This document shows positions 8,403 through 16,452 of a DNA stretch of 30,555 nucleotides, piece by piece; position 1 is the stretch's first letter, and every line of letters starts with the position of its first letter. The notes below the pieces were generated by a model. The model worked only from the letters and a program-made list of their open reading frames with translations, had not been told where the DNA came from and did no database searches. The translations under genes were made by a program, and so were the position numbers. This stretch comes from CAZAFN01 sp964484795 (GTDB taxonomy: Bacteria > Pseudomonadota > Alphaproteobacteria > Methylaequorales > Methylaequoraceae): assembly GCA_964484795.1 (NCBI GenBank), contig CAZAFN010000018.1, positions 1-30,555 of the forward strand, given 5' to 3'.

Positions 8403-9553
8403 TTTTTTAGGTAAATGTGCACTTCTTCAGCTTGTGATGTGGTGCTATTGGAAGAAGTTAATGATAATCTTTCAGAAGGAACTCCCATTTCAACAATTTT
8501 GCCGAACACTTCAGCGGCTCTATCTCTTGCTTTCTCGGCATAGCTCGCACCTCCTGTGGGACTAACGGCTACAACTTCAAAACCAGCTGAGGGTCTTTGT
8601 TCAAGCGCACTGGAGATTGCCTCAAAAAGGGGTTCAGAATAATCGAAGTTTGAATCATCAAACTTGATAACAAGTATGGCATTGTCATAGTTCAACGGAG
8701 CAGCCTTTAGTTCGGATACTCCAGCCTTGCTACTTTGTTGAGATGACGTCTGATTGCCTGTGGGAGGTGAAGCAATACTTCCACCAAATTTTCCAACCTC
8801 AACGTCTTCTGCTAGCTCTTTCATATACTCTCTTTCATCATTAAGAATTCTGATTTCTCTAGTGATTTTATTTTCTAGCTCATTCATTAGTCTTTCGTAA
8901 AGTACCGCAGTTCTTTGGACATCATCATTTAAGACTTTGAGTTGGTTATGGTCTTCGTCAATTGCTCCGGAAATAAAGAAACTGGAATCAATGGCATTCT
9001 TTAAATGGGTGATTAATGCGGCATCAGCAGTTACTCGATTGTTAACAATTTGGAGGTTGTTAACATTATTTTGAATGTCTTCTAGAGCCCTTTGAGCATC
9101 ATTCCATTGACCAACTAGAATTGGATTTCCTGGTGTTGTTCCAATCTGTAAACGAGACCTTATTGCACTCGACAAACCTTGATACACTGATGTTTGTTCA
9201 TCAACCAAATCCTTAAATCTTAAAAAGTCATTGTTATGAGAAGAAATGGCATTTTGAATGCTTGACAAGTCATTTCGAAATTGATTGATTTTTCCCCCAA
9301 CAAAAGTTCCTGTTGGCCCCGTATCGTAATCTGCCTGCTGAACTTGTGGTGGAGGTGCAAATTGTGAAGGAGGAATTTGACTCTCTTGTGGTGCTTGAGC
9401 TGTTTCTACGGCCTGAGGGATTTCTTCCAAAGCAGGAGGAGCCACAACTTCTTCATCAGAGAGAGATGGAAAAACGTATTCCTGAACACCTGTACAAGAA
9501 TACATTATGAAGACTAAAGACAAAGATAAGTATTTTAAAAAAATTTTTCTCAT
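8399..9553 (-). CDS. Uncharacterised lipoprotein: Pro-rich linker, coiled coil, OmpA-like C-terminal domain
   Basis: A 384-residue exported protein of unknown function. A hydrophobic N-terminus ends in MYSC, a lipobox-like site that would put the lipidated cysteine at residue 20. Residues about 40-75 are a Pro/Gln/Ala-rich linker. Residues about 85-255 are helical and coiled-coil-like (repeated Asn, Gln and Leu with charged heptads, for example LYERLMNELENKITREIRIL). After a Ser/Gly/Thr-rich hinge, residues about 290-384 resemble an OmpA/MotB-type domain, with YAEKARDRAAEVFGKIVEMG followed by VPSERLSLTS. The architecture suggests an outer-membrane-anchored envelope protein reaching towards peptidoglycan, as in Pal. 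This is inference from layout; I do not recognise a named family. It stands alone, tail-to-tail with panC. Confidence 0.75.
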   Translation of the reverse strand: MRKIFLKYLSLSLVFIMYSCTGVQEYVFPSLSDEEVVAPPALEEIPQAVETAQAPQESQIPPSQFAPPPQVQQADYDTGPTGTFVGGKINQFRNDLSSIQNAISSHNNDFLRFKDLVDEQTSVYQGLSSAIRSRLQIGTTPGNPILVGQWNDAQRALEDIQNNVNNLQIVNNRVTADAALITHLKNAIDSSFFISGAIDEDHNQLKVLNDDVQRTAVLYERLMNELENKITREIRILNDEREYMKELAEDVEVGKFGGSIASPPTGNQTSSQQSSKAGVSELKAAPLNYDNAILVIKFDDSNFDYSEPLFEAISSALEQRPSAGFEVVAVSPTGGASYAEKARDRAAEVFGKIVEMGVPSERLSLTSSNSTTSQAEEVHIYLKN

Positions 9554-9634
9554 TTATTTATGCTAAGTAATGTTTATATTAATATTTTATTACAAATTTA
9601 TAAGATTTAAATATCTACATATAGCTTATAACAA

Positions 9635-9675
9635 TTTTAAAAGAAACAAAAAAAATTTTTAAAAGAAACAAAAAA
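9635..9675. repeat. Short tandem repeat, period 22
   Basis: Two near-identical copies of a T-run followed by AAAAGAAACA and an A-run. The AAAAGAAACA cores start at 9639 and 9661. It lies in the 163-base non-coding stretch between the lipoprotein gene and tRNA-Arg, which otherwise holds only AT-rich sequence. It could be a local duplication or an upstream element; nothing shows a function. Confidence 0.5.
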
Positions 9676-9716
9676 TTTTCATTCAATTTACAATAAACCT
9701 TACAAAATATAATTTG

Positions 9717-9793
9717 GTGCCCGTAGCTCAATTGGATAGAGCATCTGACTACGGATCAGAAGGTTGGGAGTTCGACTCTCTCCGGGCACGCCA
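9717..9793 (+). tRNA. tRNA-Arg, anticodon ACG
   Basis: A complete cloverleaf can be folded by hand. The acceptor stem is GTGCCCG with CGGGCAC. The D arm is GCTC/GAGC around AATTGGATA, and the anticodon stem is TCTGA/TCAGA with loop CTACGGA (anticodon ACG). The T arm is GGGAG/CTCTC around TTCGACT, with discriminator G. The 3' CCA is encoded (9791-9793). A34 would be edited to inosine by TadA to read CGU, CGC and CGA. It lies 96 bases before nrdA on the same strand. Confidence 0.98.
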
Positions 9794-9814
9794 AAAAACT
9801 TTTACTACTAGCAG

Positions 9815-9845
9815 TTGACAATAAAACTACTTTTATTACTATATA
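9815..9845 (+). promoter_or_regulatory. Promoter of nrdAB
   Basis: A perfect -35 box TTGACA (9815-9820) is followed by overlapping -10 candidates: TACTAT (9837-9842, spacer 16) and TATATA (9840-9845, spacer 19). The nrdA ATG follows about 45 bases later, with AGGA (9877-9880) as ribosome-binding site. Confidence 0.65.
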
Positions 9846-9849
9846 TAGT
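9838..9849. promoter_or_regulatory. Putative NrdR operator box
   Basis: ACTATATATAGT is a perfect 12-base palindrome, followed by GTTT. It overlaps the -10 region of the nrdAB promoter and resembles the NrdR box (an ACAC-ATATAT-GTGT type palindrome) found in front of ribonucleotide reductase genes in many bacteria. NrdR boxes usually occur in pairs. A weaker candidate, ACTACTAGCAGT, lies at 9804-9815, but its centre is 34 bases away rather than the usual three helical turns. No nrdR gene is in the window. Confidence 0.5.
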
Positions 9850-9889
9850 GTTTTTAGTTTAACCCCGCATATTGGTAGGAAATTTAGTT

Positions 9890-11794
9890 ATGACTTCTCA
9901 AACATCAGTTAAGGTTCTTCCACTCGAGAGACAAAAAGAGGTAAAAGAAAATTATGAATCAGAAAAAAGTTTTACCAAGCTAGATTATAAAAGAGACAAA
10001 TATTTAACTGATTTTGGAAAAGCAACTCTAATTGATAGATATTTGCTTCCAGGAGAAAAATTTCAAGATATGTTTTGGCGGGTTGCAAAAAATTATTCTG
10101 ATAATCAAGAGCACGCCAAAAGAATATATGACTATATTTCAAAGTTATGGTTTATGCCTGCAACTCCAGTTTTATCAAATGGTGGAGCTAAGAGGGGGCT
10201 TCCAATTTCATGTTTTCTAAATACTGTGCATGATAGTTTGGAAGGAATCCTTTCTACCTGGAGTGAAAATGTTTGGTTGGCTTCAAATGGTGGAGGCATT
10301 GGTACATATTGGGGTGAAGTAAGATCAATAGGCGAAACTGTAAAAAAATCTGGTCAAACTTCGGGAATAATTCCGTTTGTTAGAGTTATGGATTCATTAA
10401 CGCTTGCAATTTCACAGGGTTCGTTAAGAAGGGGTTCAGCGGCATGTTATCTTGACATACATCACCCGGAAATAGAGGAGTTTTTAGAAATAAGAAAACC
10501 ATCAGGTGACTTTAATAGGAAGAGTTTAAATCTTCATCATGGCATTAATGTTACTGATGAATTTATGGAATGCGTTAAGCATAATAAAGAATTTGCTCTA
10601 AGAAGTCCAAAGACCGATGAAACTATAAGGATGGTTAATGCTAGGGAACTTTGGCAAAAAATATTAGAAACCAGGATGCAAACAGGTGAACCTTATCTAG
10701 TTTTCATAGATACAGTTAATAAGAACCTTCCCAAACATCAAAAAGACAATGGATTGAGTGTTAAGACGTCTAATTTATGTAGTGAGATTATGCTTCACAC
10801 AGGTTTGGATCATCATGGTAAAGAGAGAACGGCTGTGTGTTGTTTGTCTTCGGTAAATCTTGAAAAATGGGATGAGTGGTCTAAGGAACCTATGTTTATT
10901 GAGGACATAATGAGATTTCTTGACAATGTTTTGGATGACTTTATTTATAATGCTCCTGATTCAATGAAGAATGCTGCTTATTCAGCTAAAATGGAGAGAT
11001 CTGTTGGTCTTGGGGCAATGGGATTTCATAGTTTTTTACAAAAGAAAGGAATCCCATTCGAAAGTGCCATAGCTAAAAGCTGGAATACTAAATTTTTTAA
11101 ATTTCTTAAACAAGAAGCCGATAAAGCATCCGTAATTCTTGCCATAGAAAAGGGGGCTTGTAACGATGCACAGGAGATGAAGGTTAAGGCCAGGTTTAGT
11201 CACAAGTTGGCTATTGCACCAACCGCATCGATTAGCATAATTTGTGGCGGAACAAGTGCTTGCATAGAGCCTATTCCAGCCAACATATATACACACAAGA
11301 CGCTATCAGGCTCATTCACGGTCNNNNNNNNNNTTTATGATGTATCTGTATTTATGAAATCATTTCATAAATTTTTGGAAGATCTTTTAGATCAAAAGGG
11401 TATGAATACAGAAGATATTTGGCAAAGTATAATTGAAAATGATGGTTCCGTTTTACATCTAGAAGAATTGTCAGATGATGAAAAAGCATGTTTTAAGACC
11501 GCATTTGAAATTGATCAAAGATGGATAGTAGAAATGGCGGCCGATCGGACACCGTTTATATGTCAGAGTCAATCAATAAATTTGTACCTTTCAGCCGATA
11601 TTGATAAATGGGATTTGATGATGCTCCACTGGAAAGCTTGGGAACTGGGAATAAAAAGTTTATATTATTGCAGATCAAAGTCAATTCAGAGGGCTAGCTA
11701 TGCTGGCGTTGAAGCTGATAATACTAAGAACTGGCCTGCAAAAAAGATATCCGAAGACAAAACTGACTATGAAGAATGTTTGTCATGTCAATGA
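9890..11794 (+). CDS. nrdA: NrdA, class I ribonucleoside-diphosphate reductase alpha subunit (contains an assembly gap)
   Basis: Reduces ribonucleotides to deoxyribonucleotides with NrdB. Counting from the ATG at 9890, catalytic residues are visible. Cys108 in ISCFLN and a second redox cysteine in VCCLSSVNL form the reducible pair. The SNLCSE motif supplies Asn295, the thiyl-radical Cys297 and Glu299. SLYYCRSKS carries the Tyr pair of the radical path, and the C-terminal CLSC passes electrons from thioredoxin-like donors. It begins almost directly at the reductase domain, so the N-terminal ATP-cone is absent. Frame also opens at a TTG (9872), but the ATG has AGGA nine bases upstream. Ten Ns at 11324-11333 interrupt the segment after THKTLSGSFTV. 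The dozen residues that follow the gap (YDVSVFMKSFHK) do not fit the family, and the normal sequence resumes at FLEDLL. nrdB follows after 13 bases. Confidence 0.95.
   Translation: MTSQTSVKVLPLERQKEVKENYESEKSFTKLDYKRDKYLTDFGKATLIDRYLLPGEKFQDMFWRVAKNYSDNQEHAKRIYDYISKLWFMPATPVLSNGGAKRGLPISCFLNTVHDSLEGILSTWSENVWLASNGGGIGTYWGEVRSIGETVKKSGQTSGIIPFVRVMDSLTLAISQGSLRRGSAACYLDIHHPEIEEFLEIRKPSGDFNRKSLNLHHGINVTDEFMECVKHNKEFALRSPKTDETIRMVNARELWQKILETRMQTGEPYLVFIDTVNKNLPKHQKDNGLSVKTSNLCSEIMLHTGLDHHGKERTAVCCLSSVNLEKWDEWSKEPMFIEDIMRFLDNVLDDFIYNAPDSMKNAAYSAKMERSVGLGAMGFHSFLQKKGIPFESAIAKSWNTKFFKFLKQEADKASVILAIEKGACNDAQEMKVKARFSHKLAIAPTASISIICGGTSACIEPIPANIYTHKTLSGSFTVXXXXYDVSVFMKSFHKFLEDLLDQKGMNTEDIWQSIIENDGSVLHLEELSDDEKACFKTAFEIDQRWIVEMAADRTPFICQSQSINLYLSADIDKWDLMMLHWKAWELGIKSLYYCRSKSIQRASYAGVEADNTKNWPAKKISEDKTDYEECLSCQ
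11324..11333. other. Assembly gap (10 N) inside nrdA
   Basis: A run of ten Ns. The reading frame happens to stay open across it, but the true length of missing sequence is unknown. Confidence 0.99.
11351..11371. repeat. Inverted repeat just after the nrdA gap
   Basis: TTTATGAAA (11351-11359) and TTTCATAAA (11363-11371) are perfect 9-base inverted arms around TCA. The palindrome encodes residues that are not part of the conserved NrdA sequence and sits 17 bases after the N run. A fold-back amplification chimera or a small palindromic insertion are both possible. Confidence 0.7.
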
Positions 11795-11807
11795 TTGATC
11801 TGTAAAA

Positions 11808-12836
11808 ATGTATAATTTAGAGAAAAAAAAAATTTCAAAACCAGGGTTGTTAACATCTTCTCATTCATATAAGCCTTTTAGATATCCTTGGGCTTACGAT
11901 TTCTGGAAAAGGCAACAACAAGTTCACTGGATGCCTGAAGAAGTTCCACTCGGTGAAGATTGTAAAGATTGGGTAATAAAATTAAATGACAATGAAAGAA
12001 ATTTATTAACACAAATTTTCAGGTTTTTTACTCAATCTGATGTTGAGGTTAATGACAACTATATGGAGAGATACTCTCAGGTTTTTAAGCCAACTGAAGT
12101 CAAAATGATGATGTCAGCTTTTTCAAATATAGAGACCGTTCATATTGCAGCATATGCATTGTTATTGGAAACAATTGGAATGCCAGACACCGAGTTTTCT
12201 GCATTTCTTAAATACAAGGAAATGTCAGATAAGCATGATTATATGCAGCAGTTTACTGTTGATTCAAATCATGAAATAGCAAAAACGGTAGCGATGTTTG
12301 GAGGATTTACAGAAGGGTTACAATTATTTGCAAGTTTTGCAATGCTTTTGAATTTTCCTCGACATAACAAAATGAGAGGTATGGGACAAATTGTTACCTG
12401 GTCGGTAAGAGATGAATCCCTTCATTGTGAAGGCATGATTAAGCTTTTCCATGAATTTGTTAAAGAAACTAAATGCATGACTGCAAAATTGAAAAAAGAA
12501 ATAATTGAATGTTGCGAAAAAGTTGTTCAATTGGAAGATAACTTTATTGACTTAGCATTTGAGATGGGACCGGTTGAAGGAATGAAACCAGAGGATATTA
12601 AAAACTATATTAGGTACATTGCTGATTGGAGGCTAAAGCAATTGAGTCTTGAGCCGATGTTTGGAGTTAAAACACATCCGTTACCGTGGCTAACGGAAAT
12701 ATTAAATGGAGTTGAACATGCGAACTTCTTTGAAGCAAGAGCAACAGAATACTCAAAGGTTGCAACATCTGGAAGTTGGGATGGAAAAGATGGGGTTTGG
12801 TCAATGTTTGATAACAAAATCAAAAGTTTTGGTTAG
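11808..12836 (+). CDS. nrdB: NrdB, class I ribonucleotide reductase beta subunit
   Basis: Holds the diiron-tyrosyl (or related) radical cofactor used by NrdA. The 342-residue ferritin-like protein shows the metal ligands at the expected spacing: Asp78 (FTQSDVE), Glu109 and His112 (IETVH), Glu169 (FTEG), Glu203 and His206 (DESLH). Tyr116, four residues after His112, matches the radical tyrosine Tyr122 of E. coli, so a tyrosyl-radical enzyme is expected rather than a tyrosine-free type. There is no ATP-cone. It lies 13 bases after nrdA and ends 10 bases from the convergent mscS stop. Metal identity (Fe or Mn) cannot be read from sequence. Confidence 0.96.
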   Translation: MYNLEKKKISKPGLLTSSHSYKPFRYPWAYDFWKRQQQVHWMPEEVPLGEDCKDWVIKLNDNERNLLTQIFRFFTQSDVEVNDNYMERYSQVFKPTEVKMMMSAFSNIETVHIAAYALLLETIGMPDTEFSAFLKYKEMSDKHDYMQQFTVDSNHEIAKTVAMFGGFTEGLQLFASFAMLLNFPRHNKMRGMGQIVTWSVRDESLHCEGMIKLFHEFVKETKCMTAKLKKEIIECCEKVVQLEDNFIDLAFEMGPVEGMKPEDIKNYIRYIADWRLKQLSLEPMFGVKTHPLPWLTEILNGVEHANFFEARATEYSKVATSGSWDGKDGVWSMFDNKIKSFG

Positions 12837-12846
12837 ATTCAGACCT

Positions 12847-13929
12847 TTAACTTTGTTTTTCAATATATAATGATTGAGAAGGGAATGCGAATGCACCATT
12901 TCTTTTTTCAACTATTGATTTAATCTCTATAGCGAAACTATCTTTAATTGTTATGTAATCCTGGTAGTTATTAGTATTGGTAAAACATCTAATTAAAATG
13001 TCTATGGAACTTGCTGCGAAAGAATCTATCTTAACAATTACTGGTGTGGATTCAGAAACAAAAAAATCATTATTATTTTTTACATATGTTTCAATGTCCT
13101 TGCAAATATTCTTTAATAATTTGACTGAACTTTTATATTCAAGTCCAATAACCCAATTAATCCTCCTATAGGTGGTTTCAGTTACATTTACAACAGCATT
13201 TTCAGCAAATTGAAAGTTTGGTATATAGCATAATGATTTGTCAAATTTTCTTATCGCAGTTGATCTAAAACCAATTTTTTCAACAGTTCCCTCAATTACA
13301 TTTTCAATTTCTATAACATCGCCTTTCTTAAAACGTTTCTCAACTAAGACCAAAATTCCTGAAATTAAATTCTTAAAAAGATCTTGAGCACCAAGAGCTA
13401 CTGCAACTCCAAAAAGTCCTAATCCAGCAATTATTGGACCTACTTTAATTCCCCAAAGTTCAAGAACTGCAGAAAAACCAAGTATAAATATTAAAATTTT
13501 TAGAGCACTAATTATCCAATCTAACAGGTCACTCGTTAAGATATTTTCAATATTTTTGATTCTAAAAAGTAAAGGTTTAATAATCTGGCTAATTATCCAG
13601 AACAAAACTATAGTAAATAAAGATAAATTGACTTTATAAATCAAGTTTTCAAGCTTTCCTGAGTTATCGAGAAAAAATGAAGAAAGAAAAAAACCAAATG
13701 ATAGAACTGAGAACTGAAGTGGCTTTTCAATGGATTTTAATATTTTTTCATTTTTTAATTTAAAAATAAAATTAATTTTTTTCTTAACAATTTCCTTCAG
13801 AAAATTTCTCATTAAAAAAATGACAAAGAAGGTTGCGAAGGCTAGTAGTAGATTTGACAATTCTATCCCAGCTATACTGTGTTGAATTAATATCTTGAAT
13901 TTAGAATTTATGTAATTAAAAGTTTCCAT
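12847..13929 (-). CDS. MscS-family mechanosensitive channel
   Basis: A small-conductance channel of the cytoplasmic membrane that opens under tension during osmotic downshock. The 360 residues have four to five predicted membrane segments, at about 24-43, 72-88, 100-118, 140-160 and the pore helix. The pore-lining TM3 and following beta domain are clearly MscS: GIKVGPIIAGLGLFGVAVAL, GAQDLFKNLISGILVL, then KRFKKGDVIEIENVIEGTVEKIG. The alternating Gly/Ala packing of TM3 is kept. The cytoplasmic alpha/beta vestibule domain follows to the C-terminus. The first 14 bases overlap the end of recX, suggesting coupled translation. Confidence 0.93.
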   Translation of the reverse strand: METFNYINSKFKILIQHSIAGIELSNLLLAFATFFVIFLMRNFLKEIVKKKINFIFKLKNEKILKSIEKPLQFSVLSFGFFLSSFFLDNSGKLENLIYKVNLSLFTIVLFWIISQIIKPLLFRIKNIENILTSDLLDWIISALKILIFILGFSAVLELWGIKVGPIIAGLGLFGVAVALGAQDLFKNLISGILVLVEKRFKKGDVIEIENVIEGTVEKIGFRSTAIRKFDKSLCYIPNFQFAENAVVNVTETTYRRINWVIGLEYKSSVKLLKNICKDIETYVKNNNDFFVSESTPVIVKIDSFAASSIDILIRCFTNTNNYQDYITIKDSFAIEIKSIVEKRNGAFAFPSQSLYIEKQS

Positions 13930-14446
13930 CTAAAGAAAATTTATTTTTTAAAAAATTAATTGACTCATATTGACCAAACCCTTGTTGTAACAGTTTTTTA
14001 AGAATTTTGTCAAAACATTCTTTATTAGACTTTTGGTCTCTTTTCATCTGTTGAAGTAATCTAGTCTTATGTAGATAATTTTCAATAAGTAATTCTATGA
14101 TATTTTCAGTTTCCACCATTTTCTTTAATTTTGTTGCAATTAGATTTTTGTCAAAGAAGTTCTTGTTTAATTCGTATTCCATTTTTTTTGGTGAAAACCC
14201 GCGTTTGACGAAGTGTTCTAATTTAATATCCATTAAGTTTTGTTCATCAAAGAAGCCAATTTTTTTATAATGTTCTAATACATCATTAATTTCTTTGAAT
14301 AAGTTTTTATATTGCTTTTCGTCAATTTTCTTCTGCATAAAATCTCTGGTGATCTTTTTTTTTAGGATATTCTCGAATTTTTTTTTGGTAACAGAATATT
14401 TTGATAAATAGTATGAACAATATTTTTTAAAATAATCTTTGATCAT
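13916..14446 (-). CDS. recX: RecX-family regulatory protein
   Basis: RecX binds RecA filaments and limits RecA activity. The 176-residue, very Lys-rich protein has the all-helical three-repeat layout: YLSKYSVTKKKFENILKKKI (first repeat), the conserved core YKKIGFFDEQNLMDIKLEHF with VKRGFSPKKMEYELNK, and a C-terminal repeat with KKLLQQGFGQYESINFLKN. These match RecX blocks (RA.GY.DD..FA......R..G....I..EL), though sequence identity is low. recA is not nearby. It overlaps mscS by 14 bases and is divergent from the ABC permease gene (49 bases between starts). Confidence 0.8.
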   Translation of the reverse strand: MIKDYFKKYCSYYLSKYSVTKKKFENILKKKITRDFMQKKIDEKQYKNLFKEINDVLEHYKKIGFFDEQNLMDIKLEHFVKRGFSPKKMEYELNKNFFDKNLIATKLKKMVETENIIELLIENYLHKTRLLQQMKRDQKSNKECFDKILKKLLQQGFGQYESINFLKNKFSLDGNF

Positions 14447-14495
14447 TTTTAATTTTTATACTTAAAATCCTAGTGTAAAATTATATATCAAGATT

Positions 14496-15284
14496 ATGAA
14501 TAAAATAAGAAATTTTAGAGGATTTAATTGGATAGGATTTTATACTCTTTATATAAAAGAAGTAAGAAGATTTCTTAATGTTTTTGCTCAAACCATTTTG
14601 GCTCCAGCTATTACCACACTATTATTTTATCTGATCTTTGCTCTATCGATAGATAGAGATTATTTAAACACTAAACAACACACATTTTCAGAATTTTTGG
14701 CACCAGGTTTGATTTGTATGGCTATGATGCAAAATGCTTTTGCTAACACCTCTTCATCTATATTGATTTCAAAAGTTCAAGGTAATATTGTTGACGTGTT
14801 AATGCCTCCCTTGTCAGAGCTTGAACTTACTTTTTCTTATTGTTTAGGCGGAGTAACAAGAGGGTTATTGGTTGGTTTTTCCGTGGGAATAACAATTAAT
14901 TTTGTTGTTCCTTTAAAACTTGTCAGTTTTTTTTACATTATATACTTTGCTTTTTTTTCATCTTTGCTTCTATCTTTACTTGGAATTTTATGTGGAATTT
15001 GGTCAAAAAAATTTGATCATATGGCAGCAATAACAAACTTTGTTATTCTTCCGTTAACCTTTCTTTCTGGAACGTTTTATTCTATTGATAGATTACCGGA
15101 ATTTTGGCATTTTCTTGCAAGTTGGAATCCTTTTTTTTATATGATTGATGGTTTTAGGTCTGGCTTTTTGGGTTATGGTGATAGCAATGTATTTTTAGGA
15201 ACTTTGATTCTAGCGTTTGGCAATCTATTTTTTTTAATTTTGACTATATATGTTTTTAAAAAAGGTTATGGTCTAAGAAATTAG
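14496..15284 (+). CDS. ABC-2 type transporter permease (YadH-like), without adjacent ATPase
   Basis: A 262-residue integral membrane protein with about six hydrophobic helices. ABC-2 family hallmarks are present: YIKEVRRFLNVFAQTILAPAI near the N-terminus, FLAPGLICMAMMQNAFAN, a coupling segment with VDVLMPPLSELEL, and FLSGTFYSIDRLPEFW with NPFFYMIDGFRSGFLG near the end. YadH-type permeases pair with an ATPase of the YadG type, but none is adjacent. The ATPase at 22755 belongs to a different cluster with its own permease. The gene sits two bases before argD, an arrangement seen in other alphaproteobacteria. The substrate is unknown. Confidence 0.88.
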   Translation: MNKIRNFRGFNWIGFYTLYIKEVRRFLNVFAQTILAPAITTLLFYLIFALSIDRDYLNTKQHTFSEFLAPGLICMAMMQNAFANTSSSILISKVQGNIVDVLMPPLSELELTFSYCLGGVTRGLLVGFSVGITINFVVPLKLVSFFYIIYFAFFSSLLLSLLGILCGIWSKKFDHMAAITNFVILPLTFLSGTFYSIDRLPEFWHFLASWNPFFYMIDGFRSGFLGYGDSNVFLGTLILAFGNLFFLILTIYVFKKGYGLRN

Positions 15285-15286
15285 AA

Positions 15287-16450
15287 ATGAGTGTATTAAG
15301 TGTATACAATTCTTTAGACTTAGAAATTGACCATGGAGATGGAGTCTACATCTATTCAACTGATGGGACTAGATATCTTGACTTTACAAGTGGAATAGGA
15401 GTAACTAGTCTAGGTCATAGCCATCCAGCATTGATTTCAGCTTTAAAAGAACAAGCAGACAAAATCTGGCATTGTTCAAATTTATTTAAAATTACTGGTC
15501 AACATTTAGTAGCCAAAAAAATAGTTGATAATTCATTTGCTTCAAATGTGTTCTTTTGTAACTCAGGCGCAGAAGCAATCGAGTCTGGAATCAAGGTCGT
15601 TAGAAAGTATTTTAGTGAAAGAAAATCTAGAAAATTTAAGATAATTTGTGCTAACAACTCATTTCATGGTAGAACCATTGCAGCGATATCTGCTAGTGGT
15701 CAATCAAAACTTGTTAATGGTTTTCATCCAACTTTAGATGGATTCAAACAAGTAGAATTTAATAACATAGACGAAATAAAAAAAAATGTTGATGATGAAA
15801 CAGCTGCGATTCTAATTGAAACAATTCAAGGAGAAGGAGGAGTCGAGCCAGCAAGCAAAGAATATTTGAGCGATTTAAAGAAAATAGTTAAAGATAATGA
15901 TTTGTTATTGTTTCTCGATGAAGTGCAGTGTGGAATAGGAAGAACAGGGAAATTTCTAGCTTTTGAGTGGATGGATAAATTAACACCCAATATAGTTTCA
16001 GTAGCTAAAGGTATTGGAGGCGGTTTTCCAGTAGGTGCGCTTTTACTTGATAAAAAAACATCTGCTGTAATGACTCCAGGAACCCATGGATCTACATTTG
16101 GAGGAAATCCTCTGGCAATGGCAGTTTCAAATGCTGTGTTAGATTATGTTCTTAAAAAAGATTTTTTAGAACATGTGATTGAAGTTGGAGATTATTTAAA
16201 TGAATTATTACAGAAAGAAATAATCGCAAAATTTCCAAAGTTAGTTAAGGGAATAAGAGGAAAGGGTTTGATGCTTGGTTTAGAAGCAAAGGAAAAAAAT
16301 GAAATTTTAATTAATGCAATGATAAACGAAAAATTACTTACAGTTAAAGCAGGTAAAAATGTAGTTAGAATGTTGCCCCCACTCATTCTTGAAAAAAAAC
16401 ATGTTGATGAAGCAATTGAAAAAATGAACAATGCTTTTTTGGATCTATAA
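15287..16450 (+). CDS. argD: ArgD, acetylornithine aminotransferase
   Basis: PLP-dependent class III aminotransferase that converts N-acetylglutamate semialdehyde to N-acetylornithine in arginine synthesis. It may also act as succinyl-diaminopimelate aminotransferase in lysine synthesis, as in E. coli. In its 387 residues are FTSGIGVTSLGHSHP, the PLP-phosphate contact CNSGAEAIES (91-100), NNSFHGRT, LDEVQCGIGRTG and the Schiff-base Lys241 in VAKGIGGGFP. Length and motifs are normal. It follows the ABC permease by two bases and precedes argF by two bases, so all three are probably one transcript. Confidence 0.95.
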   Translation: MSVLSVYNSLDLEIDHGDGVYIYSTDGTRYLDFTSGIGVTSLGHSHPALISALKEQADKIWHCSNLFKITGQHLVAKKIVDNSFASNVFFCNSGAEAIESGIKVVRKYFSERKSRKFKIICANNSFHGRTIAAISASGQSKLVNGFHPTLDGFKQVEFNNIDEIKKNVDDETAAILIETIQGEGGVEPASKEYLSDLKKIVKDNDLLLFLDEVQCGIGRTGKFLAFEWMDKLTPNIVSVAKGIGGGFPVGALLLDKKTSAVMTPGTHGSTFGGNPLAMAVSNAVLDYVLKKDFLEHVIEVGDYLNELLQKEIIAKFPKLVKGIRGKGLMLGLEAKEKNEILINAMINEKLLTVKAGKNVVRMLPPLILEKKHVDEAIEKMNNAFLDL

Positions 16451-16452
16451 AA

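Noticed and set aside
9708..9713. TATAAT immediately before tRNA-Arg as its promoter
   Set aside because: It ends three bases before the mature tRNA, so transcription would start inside the tRNA.
9872..9889. TTG at 9872 as the start of nrdA
   Set aside because: The in-frame ATG at 9890 has AGGA upstream; the extra six residues are not needed.
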